From an uncultured Clostridia bacterium (GTDB lineage Bacteria; Bacillota; Clostridia; TANB77; CAG-508), in the NCBI GenBank assembly GCA_944393275.1, contig CALXZQ010000031.1, positions 1 to 12,042 of the forward strand: a stretch of DNA of 12,042 nucleotides. The letters run 5' to 3'. Below the pieces are notes generated by a model. The model saw only the letters and a program-made list of their open reading frames with translations, had not been told where the DNA came from and made no database searches. Positions within the stretch are counted from its first letter, which is position 1. Each line of letters begins with the position of its first letter. This document shows, piece by piece, positions 6,855-12,042 of this stretch. A program made the translations under genes and the position numbers.

Positions 6855-7568
6855 ATGAATTCCAAACAATGTAAAACTGTTATAGATGAAATTTTTATGG
6901 AAATCTTTGGACAAAAATCACCAATAGGACTAGATGATTTATTGTCAGAATGTGCATTTGACGTAAGGCTTCCACACAAGGTAATAGATGCAGTTACAGG
7001 AGAAGAAACATGGGCATCTTCAATAAATTCAAATAAATACATAAGTCAAGCTGTTATGGAAAAATATGATTCATATAGAGGCTGGATGAGACCTAAAAAA
7101 GAAATCAATTCATTAGACCAAATTCTAAAATTGTGGGAGAAGGTAAATTATACAACAACAGAAAGAGTTTATGATAGTTTAAATGTTTCTAAGAGTGATA
7201 CAATATATAATTGTGAAAATGTATATAGAAGTCAAGACTGTAGAAGATGCAAAAATACAATATATTCAGATGGCTGCGGAGATTCAGAATATATTATTGC
7301 ATGCCAAAGAAGTTCAAATTGTAATTATACCATAAGAGTAGATGACTCTAATAGCTGTTCTAATAGTTATAGTGTTGTTTGTTCTGCTAAAATTAGCAAT
7401 TCTTTTTTTATACAAGATGCAAATTCTCTGCATGAGTGTATGTTTTGCTCTCATATTTCAAACAGAAGATACTGTATTGCAAACATGCAATTTGAAAAAG
7501 AAGAATATATGGCAATTAAGAATGAAGTTGTAAAATGGATAATTAATCAATTTATTAATAAGCAATAA
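6855..7568 (+). CDS. Cys-rich beta-solenoid-like protein paired with the HerA/VirB4-like ATPase
   Basis: A 237-residue protein of unknown function. The N-terminal about 110 residues are ordinary, while residues 113-215 are rich in Cys, Ser and Asn. Eleven of the 13 Cys fall between 120 and 207 (C120, C129, C132, C141, C150, C156, C168, C176, C195, C198, C207) with spacings mostly near 8-12. Together with repeated N-C and S-N steps this looks like turns of a small right-handed beta-solenoid, or metal sites. The end NRRYCIANMQFEKEEY (203-218) resembles a conserved ending that I associate with Cys-rich proteins of uncultured bacteria sometimes loosely labelled CaiB/BaiF. No signal peptide or membrane span is visible. 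AAGGAG at 6842-6847 lies 7 bases before the ATG. It follows the ATPase gene after 12 bases, and no terminator follows it. Confidence 0.75.
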   Translation: MNSKQCKTVIDEIFMEIFGQKSPIGLDDLLSECAFDVRLPHKVIDAVTGEETWASSINSNKYISQAVMEKYDSYRGWMRPKKEINSLDQILKLWEKVNYTTTERVYDSLNVSKSDTIYNCENVYRSQDCRRCKNTIYSDGCGDSEYIIACQRSSNCNYTIRVDDSNSCSNSYSVVCSAKISNSFFIQDANSLHECMFCSHISNRRYCIANMQFEKEEYMAIKNEVVKWIINQFINKQ

Positions 7569-7639
7569 TAGATAAAAAATAAAAGAATGCTACAAAAACT
7601 ATCCCTTTTTGATGTATAATGGTAATTTTAAAAGAAAAG

Positions 7640-7668
7640 TTGACAAAAATCACAACAAATGCTAAAAT
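7640..7668 (+). promoter_or_regulatory. Consensus-like sigma-A promoter for the acetyltransferase operon
   Basis: TTGACA at 7640-7645 is a perfect -35 box. A 17-base spacer follows, then TAAAAT at 7663-7668, preceded by TG at 7660-7661 as an extended -10. This is the strongest promoter in the window. Transcription should start near 7675, giving a leader of about 147 bases. Confidence 0.88.
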
Positions 7669-7688
7669 ATAAACATATTTTAGGAGTT

Positions 7689-7739
7689 TTGACCTTAAAA
7701 GGTAAATATTTATACAAAAATACTTTTACACTTATTTAG
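7689..7739 (+). other. Possible 16-codon leader peptide frame
   Basis: A TTG at 7689 opens a 16-codon frame (MTLKGKYLYKNTFTLI) ending at TAG 7737-7739. AGGAG at 7682-7686 is only 2 bases upstream, an unusually short spacing. It lies in the leader before the hairpin, where a regulatory peptide would be expected. Confidence 0.25.
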
Positions 7740-7740
7740 G

Positions 7741-7794
7741 ATGTTAAAGTCTTATAAAGGAATTAAAAAATATTTCTTTGTAGGACTTTTTTAG
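7741..7794 (+). other. Possible 17-codon frame running through the attenuator hairpin
   Basis: ATG at 7741 opens a 17-codon frame (MLKSYKGIKKYFFVGLF) ending at TAG 7792-7794, 1 base after the first frame. It spans the whole hairpin. Only a weak AGG lies directly before the ATG, so translation is uncertain. Confidence 0.15.
7746..7792 (+). terminator. Leader hairpin with U-tract: candidate transcription attenuator
   Basis: Bases 7746-7763 pair with 7772-7789 over 18 bp (three G-U pairs) around an 8-base loop (7764-7771). The run TTTTTT at 7787-7792 then ends in AG. This is an intrinsic terminator placed after the promoter and before the gene, so it should abort transcription unless something prevents it. 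Possible competing pairs are weak: TACAAA 7713-7718 with TTTGTA 7777-7782, and GACCTT 7691-7696 with AAAGTC 7746-7751 (one mismatch). The trigger is unknown. Confidence 0.75.
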
Positions 7795-7821
7795 AAAAAT
7801 AAAGCATAAGGGGATGAAAAG

Positions 7822-8370
7822 ATGAGCATAAGCAAGGCATATAAAGAATTAAAATTAGTATTTCCAACAGAAAAATATAAAGGGCAAATGGAAGAATATT
7901 TGCAAGAGCATTTTGCTAATAATGAATATGATTTAGCAGGAGATGGTGGACTAGATACAATAAAAGATTTTGATAAATGGCTATATAAGGTTAGAAATGA
8001 TGTATCAGAAGAAACAATAGAAAAAGGACAAGTTACCTCAACATTATTTTTAGCAGTAAGAAAATCTGATGATAAAGTTATAGGAACACTTCAAATAAGA
8101 CATTTTTTATCAGAATGGTGTATAGCAAATTCAGGACATATAGGAGATGGTGTAAGACCATCAGAAAGAAGGAAAGGTTATGCATCTGAAATGATAAGAT
8201 TAGCTCTAAAAGAATGTAAAAAACTAGGAATATATGATGTACTTATGATATGTAATAAGAATAATATAGGTTCAGCAAAAAGCATAAAAAACAATGGTGG
8301 AATCTTACAAGACGAAATTTTAGCTGAAAATGGAAATATAAATCAAAGATATAGGATAAATTTAAATTAG
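7822..8370 (+). CDS. GNAT-family acetyltransferase (COG3981-like)
   Basis: A 182-residue GNAT N-acetyltransferase. The acetyl-CoA-binding motif A is clear at 105-121 (GHIGDGVRPSERRKGYA), with the R/Q-x-x-G-x-A loop at 116-121. A core GNAT strand ending DVLMICNKNNIGSAKSIKNNGG at 139-160 follows. The N-terminal half, including EYDLAGDGG (35-43), resembles the family often annotated as predicted acetyltransferase COG3981, whose substrates are mostly unknown. An antibiotic, polyamine or protein substrate cannot be chosen. AAGGGG at 7808-7813 lies 8 bases before the ATG. The gene is first in an operon with a second acetyltransferase, behind a strong promoter and a leader attenuator. Such a control region is common for drug-inducible resistance genes in Bacillota, but the link to resistance is inference. 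Confidence 0.85.
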   Translation: MSISKAYKELKLVFPTEKYKGQMEEYLQEHFANNEYDLAGDGGLDTIKDFDKWLYKVRNDVSEETIEKGQVTSTLFLAVRKSDDKVIGTLQIRHFLSEWCIANSGHIGDGVRPSERRKGYASEMIRLALKECKKLGIYDVLMICNKNNIGSAKSIKNNGGILQDEILAENGNINQRYRINLN

Positions 8371-8373
8371 GGG
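8369..8373 (+). promoter_or_regulatory. Ribosome binding site deciding the second acetyltransferase start
   Basis: AGGGG overlaps the upstream TAG stop (8368-8370). It sits 9 bases before ATG 8383 and with no gap before ATG 8374, so 8383 is the likelier start. Confidence 0.6.
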
Positions 8374-8382
8374 ATGATATAT

Positions 8383-8943
8383 ATGAAATATTTTAAGAAA
8401 TTGGTAGGAGATAGAATATATTTATCTCCAAGGAATAGCGAAGATATAGAACAATTTACTGAATGGTTAAATGATTTTGGAATAACAGATTATTTAGGAA
8501 GAAGTGGAGCAATAGTAACACTAGATGGAGAAAAACAATACTTAGAAGCCTCTTCAAAAGATGGTGTCCACTTTGTTATTGTTACATTAAATAATAATGA
8601 AATGATAGGAACTGTGTCTTTAGAAAGAATAGATAATATAGATAAAAGAGCAACATTGGGAATATTTATTGGAAATAAAGAATATTGGAATGATGGATAT
8701 GGAACAGAAGCAATCAGATTAATTTTGGATTATGGATTTAATTATATGAATTTACATAGTATAAAATTAAATTTAATGAGCTTTAATGAAAGAGCACTTA
8801 AATGCTATAAAAAGTGTGGATTTAAAGAAATAGGAAGACTAAGAGAATCTAGATTTGTAAATGGTAAATATTATGATTCAATATGTATGGATATATTGTC
8901 TTCTGAATTTACAGAAAGCTATATACGAAATAAGAATATATAA
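8383..8943 (+). CDS. RimJ/RimL-type GNAT acetyltransferase
   Basis: A 186-residue GNAT acetyltransferase of the RimJ/RimL/SpeG type. It opens with DRIYLSPRNSEDIEQF, the usual start of that group. Motif A is IGNKEYWNDGYGTEAIRLIL (from about 97), with the GYGTEA loop. NERALKCYKKCGFKEIGRLRE follows, the family's C-terminal CoA and acceptor region. These enzymes acetylate ribosomal-protein N-termini, polyamines or antibiotics, and the target is unknown here. The start at 8383 is preferred over ATG 8374, because AGGGG at 8369-8373 lies directly against 8374 but 9 bases before 8383. The ribosome binding site overlaps the stop of the first acetyltransferase, so the two are probably coupled. A terminator follows. 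Confidence 0.87.
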   Translation: MKYFKKLVGDRIYLSPRNSEDIEQFTEWLNDFGITDYLGRSGAIVTLDGEKQYLEASSKDGVHFVIVTLNNNEMIGTVSLERIDNIDKRATLGIFIGNKEYWNDGYGTEAIRLILDYGFNYMNLHSIKLNLMSFNERALKCYKKCGFKEIGRLRESRFVNGKYYDSICMDILSSEFTESYIRNKNI

Positions 8944-8951
8944 GTGTTTAG

Positions 8952-8992
8952 TAAGGTATATAACAAATAGAAGTTATATACTTTATTTTTTT
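8952..8992 (+). terminator. Intrinsic terminator after the acetyltransferase operon
   Basis: GTATATAAC (8956-8964) pairs perfectly with GTTATATAC (8973-8981) around the 8-base loop AAATAGAA. The stem extends outward by a G-U and three A-T pairs (8952-8955 with 8982-8985). A run of seven T follows at 8986-8992. Confidence 0.88.
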
Positions 8993-9001
8993 CATCTATT
9001 A

Positions 9002-9010
9002 TGATAAAAT
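9002..9010 (+). promoter_or_regulatory. Candidate extended -10 promoter for the HAD-HD-HAD-Ppx operon
   Basis: TGATAAAAT at 9002-9010 fits an extended -10. The -35 region is only T-rich and overlaps the terminator tail. A start near 9017 would give a leader of about 31 bases before ATG 9048 and would exclude or barely include the in-frame ATG at 9021. Confidence 0.5.
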
Positions 9011-9035
9011 GGCATAAATAATGGAACAATATAAT

Positions 9036-9043
9036 AAGGGTGA
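9036..9043 (+). promoter_or_regulatory. Ribosome binding site deciding the first HAD start
   Basis: AAGGGTGA ends 4 bases before ATG 9048. The upstream in-frame ATG at 9021 has no Shine-Dalgarno sequence, and the paralogue at 10678 also begins with M-(K/R)-IGIDIDD. Confidence 0.65.
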
Positions 9044-9047
9044 TATT

Positions 9048-9611
9048 ATGAAAATTGGAATAGACATAGATGATGTACTTACAGATTCATCTAAAATCGT
9101 TAAAGAATATTTAAATAAATATGAAAAAAGTGGCGATGGAATGAAATATATTGTAGAAGTTATGAGAGGTGAAATGCCAACAGAGAATATTAAGAAATTT
9201 TTTAGGGAATATATACCTAAAATACATCAAAATGTAGAGATAAAAGAAAACGCAGTAGAAACAATAGATAGATTATTAAATAAAGGACATGAAATTATAC
9301 TAATAACAACAAGAGGAGAAGAAAGATTTAAAGGTTCTGAAAAAACAACTTTAGATTATTTAAAAAAACATAATGTAAAATACACTAAAATAATATTTAA
9401 CTCATTTGAAAAACAATTAGATTGTAAAGCAAATAATATAGATGTTATGATAGATGATTCTGTAAAGAACTGTGAAAATATAAGAAAAGCAGGAATAAAG
9501 GCTTTTCTATATACATCTAGTGTTAATAAATCTATTAATACAGATTTGCCAAGAGTTGAAAGTTGGCTAGAGATAGAAAAGGTTATAGATAGTTTAAATA
9601 AAAATAAATAA
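9048..9611 (+). CDS. HAD-superfamily 5'(3')-deoxyribonucleotidase-like phosphatase
   Basis: A 187-residue HAD phosphatase of the NT5C/COG5663 type. Motif I is IGIDIDDVL at 3-11, with nucleophile D6 and acid/base D8. Motif II is LITTR at 85-89, motif III is probably K127 in DCKANN, and motif IV is IDVMIDDS at 131-138 with D136-D137. Members remove the phosphate from (deoxy)ribonucleoside monophosphates in the cytoplasm, and the exact substrate is unknown. Insert and lid regions are short, as in this group. The start at 9048 is set by AAGGGTGA and by the matching start of the paralogue two genes downstream. It heads the fourth operon, 19 bases ahead of an HD hydrolase, behind an extended -10. 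Confidence 0.85.
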   Translation: MKIGIDIDDVLTDSSKIVKEYLNKYEKSGDGMKYIVEVMRGEMPTENIKKFFREYIPKIHQNVEIKENAVETIDRLLNKGHEIILITTRGEERFKGSEKTTLDYLKKHNVKYTKIIFNSFEKQLDCKANNIDVMIDDSVKNCENIRKAGIKAFLYTSSVNKSINTDLPRVESWLEIEKVIDSLNKNK

Positions 9612-9630
9612 GATAAAAGGAATAATATTT

Positions 9631-10662
9631 ATGAAAAAATATATACAATTACAGTCAGAAAATACGAAGAAATATTTTAAGATCTTGTCTAAAGATTATC
9701 CAGAATTTTTAGATGACTATATTGCGACAAAAGAGATGCAAAGATTAGATGGAATAAATCAAATATGTGGAGCATACTGGAGAAAAGAAAATATATATGA
9801 AAATATGTATTCTGTTTTGATGCATAGTGTAGCGGTAGCTTTAATTATATGGAATTTTACTCATGATAAGAAACAAACAATAGCTGGACTATTCCATGAT
9901 ATATCTAGTCCAGCTTTTAAGCATTGTATAGATTTTTTAAATGGTGATGCGGAAAAACAAGAAACCTTAGAAGAACAAACTAGGGATATAATTAAAAATT
10001 CTAAAGAAATTATGGCATTACTAAAAAGAGATAATATACAATTAGAAGAAATAGTAGATTACAAAATATATCCAATAGCAGATAATGATATACCAAAATT
10101 ATCTGCAGATAGATTAGAATATACATTTATGAATGGCTTTTATTATATAAAGGTATGGGATTTAGGTACTATAAAAGAAATATATGATGATATTCATATT
10201 ATTAAAAATGAAGAAGGAATTGAAGAACTAGGATTTAAAACAAAAGAAATTGCAGAAAAATTTATTAATGGAGCAAGTAAACTATGGCCATTATGGGTAA
10301 GAGCGGAAGACACTATAACAATGTACTTTTTTGCAGATGTTATTAAAACAATGTATGATGGAAAATATATTACAAAAAATGATCTATTTAACTACTCAGA
10401 AAAAGAATTTATTAATTTAATAGAAAATTGTGAAAATAAAGAAGTATCAAATAGATTTAATAAATTTATGATAAGTAATGATATAGTAGAATGTGATGAA
10501 TACAAAAGTGATAAATTTTGTGTAAATAGAAAAGTTAAAAGACGATATATAAATCCACTAACTGAAGATGGAAGAATATATGATATATCTCCTATTGCAA
10601 AAGAAGATATAGATGGATATAAAAATATGAAAATAACAAAATATGCATATATAAATATGTAA
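9631..10662 (+). CDS. HD-domain hydrolase of the dGTPase/SAMHD1-like type
   Basis: A 343-residue HD phosphohydrolase with the layout of the dNTP triphosphohydrolase/COG1078 group. FQRL-like EMQRLDGINQ is at 35-44, the first His H65 in LMHSVAVAL, the H89-D90 pair in GLFHDISSPAFKH (86-98), and D160 in LSADRLEYTF (157-166), which matches the family's DADRLDY. These residues bind the catalytic metal. Relatives hydrolyse dNTPs to nucleoside and triphosphate, or act on other nucleotides. The C-terminal half (about 200-343) is unassigned and Lys/Asp-rich. It lies between two HAD nucleotidase paralogues, so it may act in series with them on nucleotide pools. AAGGA at 9617-9621 is the ribosome binding site. 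An allosteric site of the SAMHD1 kind is not recognisable. Confidence 0.85.
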   Translation: MKKYIQLQSENTKKYFKILSKDYPEFLDDYIATKEMQRLDGINQICGAYWRKENIYENMYSVLMHSVAVALIIWNFTHDKKQTIAGLFHDISSPAFKHCIDFLNGDAEKQETLEEQTRDIIKNSKEIMALLKRDNIQLEEIVDYKIYPIADNDIPKLSADRLEYTFMNGFYYIKVWDLGTIKEIYDDIHIIKNEEGIEELGFKTKEIAEKFINGASKLWPLWVRAEDTITMYFFADVIKTMYDGKYITKNDLFNYSEKEFINLIENCENKEVSNRFNKFMISNDIVECDEYKSDKFCVNRKVKRRYINPLTEDGRIYDISPIAKEDIDGYKNMKITKYAYINM

Positions 10663-10677
10663 TAAAAGGAGAATTTT

Positions 10678-11280
10678 ATGAGAATAGGAATAGATATAGA
10701 TGATACAACAATGATAACTGTAAAATCAATGCTTAAATATGCTGATATATATGATGTAGAGGTACTTGGCAAAAGCGGAATTAATGGAAATATGGGATTA
10801 ATCCAAAATAGATATTATTTAAAAGCACTATATGGTTGGAATCAAGAAGAAAAAATGGATTTCTTCAATAAATATTATAAAAATGTTTTAGAAGAATGTG
10901 AATTTATGCCTGGTGCGATTGATGTAATTAAAAAGCTTAAAAATGAAGGAAATGAAATCTATTTTATTACAGCAAGGCTTATAGGAATTCAAAATTGTGA
11001 TACAGAGACCATAACCAAAAAATCGTTACAAGTTATCCCATATGATAAATTGATTTTACATACTCCTGATAAATTAAAAGCGAGCAAAGAAAATAATATA
11101 GATGTATTTATAGAAGATAGTTATGATACTTGTAAAGAGTTGACAGAGAATGGGATTAAATCATATTTAATGACATCTAAAATGAATGAAAATATTGAGA
11201 CCGGAGAAATAGAAAGAGTACATAATTGGACAGAAGTTTATGAAAAACTAAAAGATTTTAGTAAGATAAGTAATAAATAA
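10678..11280 (+). CDS. Second HAD 5'(3')-deoxyribonucleotidase-like phosphatase
   Basis: A 200-residue paralogue of the HAD gene at 9048, of the same NT5C/COG5663 type. Motif I is IGIDIDDTTM at 3-12 (D6, D8), motif II is FITAR at 96-100, a Lys for motif III lies in KLKASKENN (132-140), and motif IV is VFIEDS at 143-148 (E146, D147). The N-terminal cap (about 20-75) differs from the first copy, which suggests a different substrate, while the core and C-terminal halves align with it over NNID and GIK-type segments. AAGGAG at 10666-10671 lies 6 bases before the ATG. It follows the HD hydrolase by 15 bases and precedes the Ppx/GppA gene by 12, so all four share a transcript. Nucleoside monophosphate dephosphorylation is the likely reaction. 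Confidence 0.85.
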   Translation: MRIGIDIDDTTMITVKSMLKYADIYDVEVLGKSGINGNMGLIQNRYYLKALYGWNQEEKMDFFNKYYKNVLEECEFMPGAIDVIKKLKNEGNEIYFITARLIGIQNCDTETITKKSLQVIPYDKLILHTPDKLKASKENNIDVFIEDSYDTCKELTENGIKSYLMTSKMNENIETGEIERVHNWTEVYEKLKDFSKISNK

Positions 11281-11292
11281 AGGAGCCATAAT

Positions 11293-12042
11293 ATGGAAAA
11301 AATAATTATAGAAGTAGGTTCTACATGTACTAAAATAGACAAATATGATGGTAAAAATGTAGAAAGGTTAGATGAATTAACAATACAATTTAAAAAGAAT
11401 TATTTAACAGATAAATCCGTAAGAGAAAGTGATATTCAAGAATTAATCTCTGCTGTAAACAAATTAAAAAATACATATAAAGATATATACGTATGTGGTA
11501 CTAGTATATTTAGGACACTTGAGTCTAAAGAGAAAGAGGAGTTCTTAAATAGATTTAAAAGTGAAACGGAATATGAATTTAATATAATATCACAAGAAGA
11601 GGAAAATGAATTAACAGTATATGGTGCTACAAGAGTTGTAAAAGATAAAGTATGTGTATTTATTGGTGGCGGAGGCTCTACAGAAATTGCTATATATGAT
11701 GATGGAATAAAAGAAATCGCTAATACAAAATTAGGTGTTATAGATTTGATGGAACAATTTCCAGACTTAGCAGATAATTATGCAAAATCTAATATAGAAG
11801 ATTTAAAGAAATATGTAAAAGATAGATTAAATCTTCCAAAAGAGAAAGCAGATATATTAATATTATCTGGTGGAGGTCATAAAAAGTTTGCATTGCTTTC
11901 AGGAATTGAATATGATAAAAATACATTGTATCAGGATGAAACTTCACCAATTATGATGGATATAGATACAAGAAAAAAGGAAACAGAAAGATATTTCTAT
12001 AAAATCTCACTAGATGAGATAAGAGCTAGAGTAGAAGATCCA
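11293..12042 (+). CDS. Ppx/GppA-family phosphatase, 5' part (3' end outside window)
   Basis: The first 250 codons of an ASKHA-fold Ppx/GppA protein (exopolyphosphatase or guanosine pentaphosphatase type). The frame stays open to the window edge. Recognisable elements are IEVGST at 6-11 (phosphate-1 loop, where most members have D-x-GS, here Glu), IYVCGTSIFR at 65-74 (the TSAxR-like region), ISQEEENELTVYGA at 99-112 (the family's SGxEEA-type segment), FIGGGGSTE at 123-131 (phosphate-2 loop, lacking the usual Asp before GGGS), and LILSGGGHKK at 189-198 (the adenosine/nucleotide region). The altered loops suggest changed or reduced activity. AAAGGAG at 11279-11285 lies 7 bases before the ATG. 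It is the fourth gene of the HAD-HD-HAD operon. Whether a C-terminal HD domain follows, as in full-length Ppx, is not visible. Confidence 0.85.
   Translation, partial: MEKIIIEVGSTCTKIDKYDGKNVERLDELTIQFKKNYLTDKSVRESDIQELISAVNKLKNTYKDIYVCGTSIFRTLESKEKEEFLNRFKSETEYEFNIISQEEENELTVYGATRVVKDKVCVFIGGGGSTEIAIYDDGIKEIANTKLGVIDLMEQFPDLADNYAKSNIEDLKKYVKDRLNLPKEKADILILSGGGHKKFALLSGIEYDKNTLYQDETSPIMMDIDTRKKETERYFYKISLDEIRARVEDP

Larger units (their letters stand above)
7569..7821 (+). other. Noncoding region with promoter and attenuated leader
   Basis: This 253-base gap holds no gene of normal length. Bases 7569-7639 are AT-rich and contain a TATAAT at 7615-7620 with no matching -35 box. Bases 7640-7668 are a promoter. 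Bases of about 7675-7821 are a leader with a hairpin and six T, and two possible tiny reading frames. No clear terminator separates it from the gene ending at 7568. Confidence 0.7.

Noticed and set aside
7342..7533. 63-codon + strand open frame inside the Cys-rich gene
   Set aside because: Out-of-frame shadow; the product is hydrophobic because of the reading frame, and it has no ribosome binding site.
4959..7568. Integrative conjugative element or plasmid transfer region
   Set aside because: Only one ATPase is present; no relaxase, coupling protein, integrase, attachment site or flanking repeat is visible.
7615..7620. TATAAT as a second promoter
   Set aside because: No -35-like box at 16-18 bases upstream; the promoter at 7640-7668 is far better.
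7691..7703. Short inverted repeat ACCTT-AA-AAGGT as an operator
   Set aside because: Arms of 5 bases in AT-rich DNA are likely chance, and it lies within a possible leader frame.
7675..7821. T-box or known riboswitch in the leader
   Set aside because: No T-box AGGGTGG-type sequence or familiar aptamer core; the region is short and AT-rich. Only a hairpin with U-tract is supported.
10392..10772. 126-codon minus-strand open frame
   Set aside because: Opposite the HD hydrolase end and HAD start; the product is a Ser/Ile/Tyr-rich antisense artefact of AT-rich coding DNA.
1..12042. Recoded UGA (Trp or Gly), as in some minimal or candidate-phylum bacteria
   Set aside because: Trp is encoded by TGG throughout, and the AraC-type gene ends cleanly at TGA directly in a terminator.
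1..12042. CRISPR array, tRNA or rRNA genes, insertion sequences
   Set aside because: No regularly spaced repeats, cloverleaf-like segments, conserved rRNA blocks or transposase motifs were seen on either strand.

Overview
The window is a strongly AT-rich, densely coded stretch of bacterial chromosome. Every recognisable gene lies on the + strand. Genes are packed head to tail with 0-20 base gaps and AGGAGG-type ribosome binding sites. Starts are ATG, GTG and TTG, stops include TAA, TAG and TGA, and AT-rich codons such as AGA and ATA dominate. An AraC/GyrI-type regulator, a Nudix-pyrophosphatase fusion, a promoter with a TTGACA box and a TGnTAAAAT -10, and U-tract terminators fit a low-GC Bacillota (Clostridia- or Bacilli-like, possibly uncultured). 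That assignment is inference. The HerA/VirB4-like ATPase and Cys-rich gene also resemble genes I associate with Patescibacteria, so the lineage is not settled.

Layout. (1) Bases 1-4887 form one apparent operon: 3' end of peptide deformylase (def), a MutT-like Nudix hydrolase, an HD-domain hydrolase, a divergent HhH-GPD (AGOG-like) DNA glycosylase candidate, a uracil-DNA-glycosylase-superfamily protein, a CYTH (CyaB/ThTPase-like) protein, a Nudix domain fused to a family I inorganic pyrophosphatase domain, and an AraC-GyrI regulator. It ends in a strong terminator whose stem contains the last stop codon. (2) Bases 4930-7568 hold a two-gene unit: a 627-residue HerA/VirB4-like ATPase and a Cys-rich protein that looks like a short beta-solenoid. 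(3) Bases 7640-8992 hold two acetyltransferase genes behind the best promoter of the window. About 147 bases of leader separate promoter and gene, and the leader contains an 18-bp hairpin followed by six U, an apparent transcription attenuator. A terminator closes the unit. (4) From 9002 to the window end runs a further operon: a HAD 5'(3')-deoxyribonucleotidase-like gene, a dNTPase/SAMHD1-like HD hydrolase, a second HAD paralogue, and the first 250 codons of a Ppx/GppA-family gene.

How the genes fit together. Operons 1 and 4 are rich in enzymes that remove phosphates from nucleotides or polyphosphates, or that excise damaged bases (Nudix x2, HD x2, HAD x2, PPase, CYTH, Ppx/GppA, two glycosylase-like proteins). 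The simplest reading is nucleotide-pool sanitation and base-excision repair. A defence-type nucleotide-depleting role cannot be excluded from sequence alone. The most unusual items are the Nudix-PPase fusion, the attenuated acetyltransferase operon, the ATPase/Cys-rich pair, and a Ppx-like protein with altered phosphate-binding motifs. I see no tRNA, rRNA, insertion sequence, CRISPR array or long repeat.
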